A stretch of DNA of 15,050 nucleotides from CAZWCX01 sp964632945 (GTDB lineage: Bacteria > Planctomycetota > MHYJ01 > WSZJ01 > CAZWCX01): assembly GCA_964632945.1 (NCBI GenBank), contig CAZWCX010000150.1:1-15050 (forward strand). The letters are read 5' to 3'. Within the stretch, counting starts at the first letter, position 1; each line of letters opens with the position of its first letter. Positions 13,828-15,050 of this stretch are shown here, one piece after another. The translations under genes were made by a program, and so were the position numbers. Below the pieces are notes generated by a model. It had not been told where the DNA came from. It saw only the letters and a program-made list of their open reading frames with translations, and searched no databases.

Positions 13828-13853
13828 CTCGTCCCGTGTTCACGCGGGACGGG
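13828..13853. repeat. Inverted repeat upstream of the CPIC gene
   Basis: CTCGTCCCG and CGGGACGGG enclose TGTTCACG, giving a 9-bp stem with one wobble position. It ends 27 nt upstream of the ATG at 13800 on the minus strand, just before the strong Shine-Dalgarno. It could be an operator or a leader hairpin. Confidence 0.45.
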
Positions 13854-14339
13854 GGGCTCTTCCGCAACTTCCGGGCCGGCGACGGAATGTCGTGAAGTCG
13901 TTGCGAGGGCGAGAGTTGAGCTTTCGGGGGCGGCGCAGCGGGTCGTTTCAAAAGTTCCCGCGTTTCGCCACGTAACAGGATTCGGCAGGGGTCGATCATG
14001 CGTCGGGCGCGTCGTGTCCTTCCGGCAAGCGCGCGATGCCGGGGTCGCTGGGCGGCCGCGGGCGGGTGCGCCAGCGGCGGGCGCGCATGGCCGACCGACC
14101 CCTGCGGTTCGTAAGCCCTCCGGCAAGTTGCGCGACGGTCCATCGCACATTCGAGTTGGCCGACGCCGCTTCGGCGCTTGCGCGGCCTGGACCGCTGCCA
14201 GGTTCTCCCCCGCGTGCCGGCCGTCGGTGAAGAGCCGCGCGATCCGCCCCCCCCGAGTTCGTGGAAGATCCCCGACGTGAAGATCCCCGTGCGCTCCAGC
14301 TTCGGCTTCCGGGCGTCGGGCTCGCCGCCGCCCTGCGGG
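13854..14339. other. Spacer between the CPIC gene and the DUF4338 remnant, no gene recognised
   Basis: This stretch lies downstream of the DUF4338 remnant, reading leftward. Open frames on the minus strand run through it, but none resembles a known protein and their composition is Arg/Pro/Gly-rich noise. A somewhat AT-richer patch near 13945-13985 may hold the promoter for the CPIC gene, but no clear -35/-10 pair could be assigned. Confidence 0.4.
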
Positions 14340-15050
14340 GCCGCGCCCCGTCGTGCGCCCGAGAGGCACCTCGTTGGCGGTGCGACGGCAAGTGCCGTGG
14401 TACCGGATCGGTTCGACCACGGTTTCGACGAAGTACACGGGATGGGCGTAGGCGCGCTCCCACTCGTCCGACCGTCGCCGTAGAATGCGCGCCGGCACGT
14501 GCGAGGCCGATTGCGGGACGCGCACCCAGGGCAGGATCAAGAAGCGCGGAGGATCGGCGAGCAACCGCAAGATCCGGCGGCGCCTCTCGGGCGACCATCC
14601 GAGGGAGCGGTCGCGTGGCTGCCGAGGGCGCGGAGCCTACGAGACGCTCGAGGCCGCCACGGGACGCCTCGCCCATGAGCGCACAGGAACGCCCATTGCT
14701 CCCGCACCGAACGCGTGCAGCCGAGGTAGTGGTCGCGGTGGATGAGCCCGTCGAACACGCCTCCTGAAAGCCTCGCCGGACCTGCAGGAACTCCAAGAAG
14801 AGTCGATCGTCCAGCGGAGCGATCCGGGGGGAGGTGTCGATCTCCACCGGGGGCGCCGCTCGGCGACACACGCGGTTGTTGGGCGACGCCTGACGGACCG
14901 GAGGCCGCTCGATGGGGACGGCGAGGTGGCATGTCGGCTACAGCCCGAGACGGTAAAGGTCGGGCAGCGCGTCGGTCGGCTGCGCCCGGGTTCGTGGTTC
15001 GCCCCGCCTCGCCCGCGGTCGCGCCGGAGTCGAACATCTCGACCGCGACG
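14340..15050 (-). pseudogene. Decayed DUF4338 (Druantia DruA-like) gene, running off the window
   Basis: Reading leftward from the right edge, family-like segments occur in order but in three different frames. The first holds IERPPVRQASPNN, VEIDTS and LEFLQVRRGFQE (about 14920-14765). The second holds VFDGLIHRDHYLGCTRSVRE (about 14760-14690). The third holds RSLGWSPERRR, then RFLILPWVRVPQSASHV, HPVYFVETVVEP and GTCRRTANEVPLGRTTGRG (about 14620-14340). These match the DUF4338 blocks I know: LEFRQVRR, HYLGY, IGWS, RFLILPWVRVPHLASH, HPVYFVETF and GRTTGRG. Frameshifts lie near 14755-14766 and 14661-14677. TAG stops interrupt it at 14637-14639 and 14938-14940. DUF4338 proteins occur both as stand-alone, transposase-like genes and as DruA of Druantia anti-phage systems; no druB-E partner is visible. 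Confidence 0.75.

Overview
The window is GC-rich bacterial chromosome with ordinary bacterial gene structure: Shine-Dalgarno leaders, sigma70-like promoters and short operons on both strands. No rRNA, tRNA, CRISPR array or intact mobile element was seen. A second EF-G outside a ribosomal-protein operon, a receiver-SpoIIE phosphatase, an exported DUF255 protein and several GNAT enzymes suit a large-genome environmental lineage such as Planctomycetota, Myxococcota or a related candidate phylum. That placement is inference; no marker here fixes the phylum.

Layout, left to right. (1) The 3' part of a GNAT-like gene (+). (2) A promoter-led pair (+): a DUF1232-like protein with a histone-H1-like basic tail, then an EF-G paralogue with non-standard domain IV tips. 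(3) folB, dihydroneopterin aldolase (+). It faces a minus-strand operon (109-aa unknown protein, then rimJ) across a G-run-rich spacer. (4) An 889-bp divergent spacer with promoters at each side and a degenerate 21-bp tandem repeat. (5) A 743-aa regulator (+) with an atypical receiver (Asp to Glu at the phosphorylation site) and a C-terminal SpoIIE/PP2C phosphatase. (6) Two minus-strand genes, a GNAT acetyltransferase and upstream of it a tiny two-helix membrane protein. (7) A divergent, exported DUF255 thioredoxin-fold protein (+). (8) A minus-strand unknown protein with a CPIC motif. (9) A decayed DUF4338 (DruA-like) gene running off the right edge.

The most notable observation is the membrane protein at 9925-10173 (-). 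Its reading frame carries an in-frame TGA inside the loop motif Cys-Gly-Thr-TGA, and clear coding continues for 35 more codons into a second transmembrane helix. Right after the TGA is a 6-bp hairpin with apical loop GGUCU, the same loop and the same distance from UGA that I recall for the E. coli fdhF SECIS. This predicts a small CxxU membrane selenoprotein that standard gene callers would truncate or miss. I do not recognise its family. Its divergent neighbour has a CHWC thioredoxin-like site, so the two might share redox work; that link is speculative.
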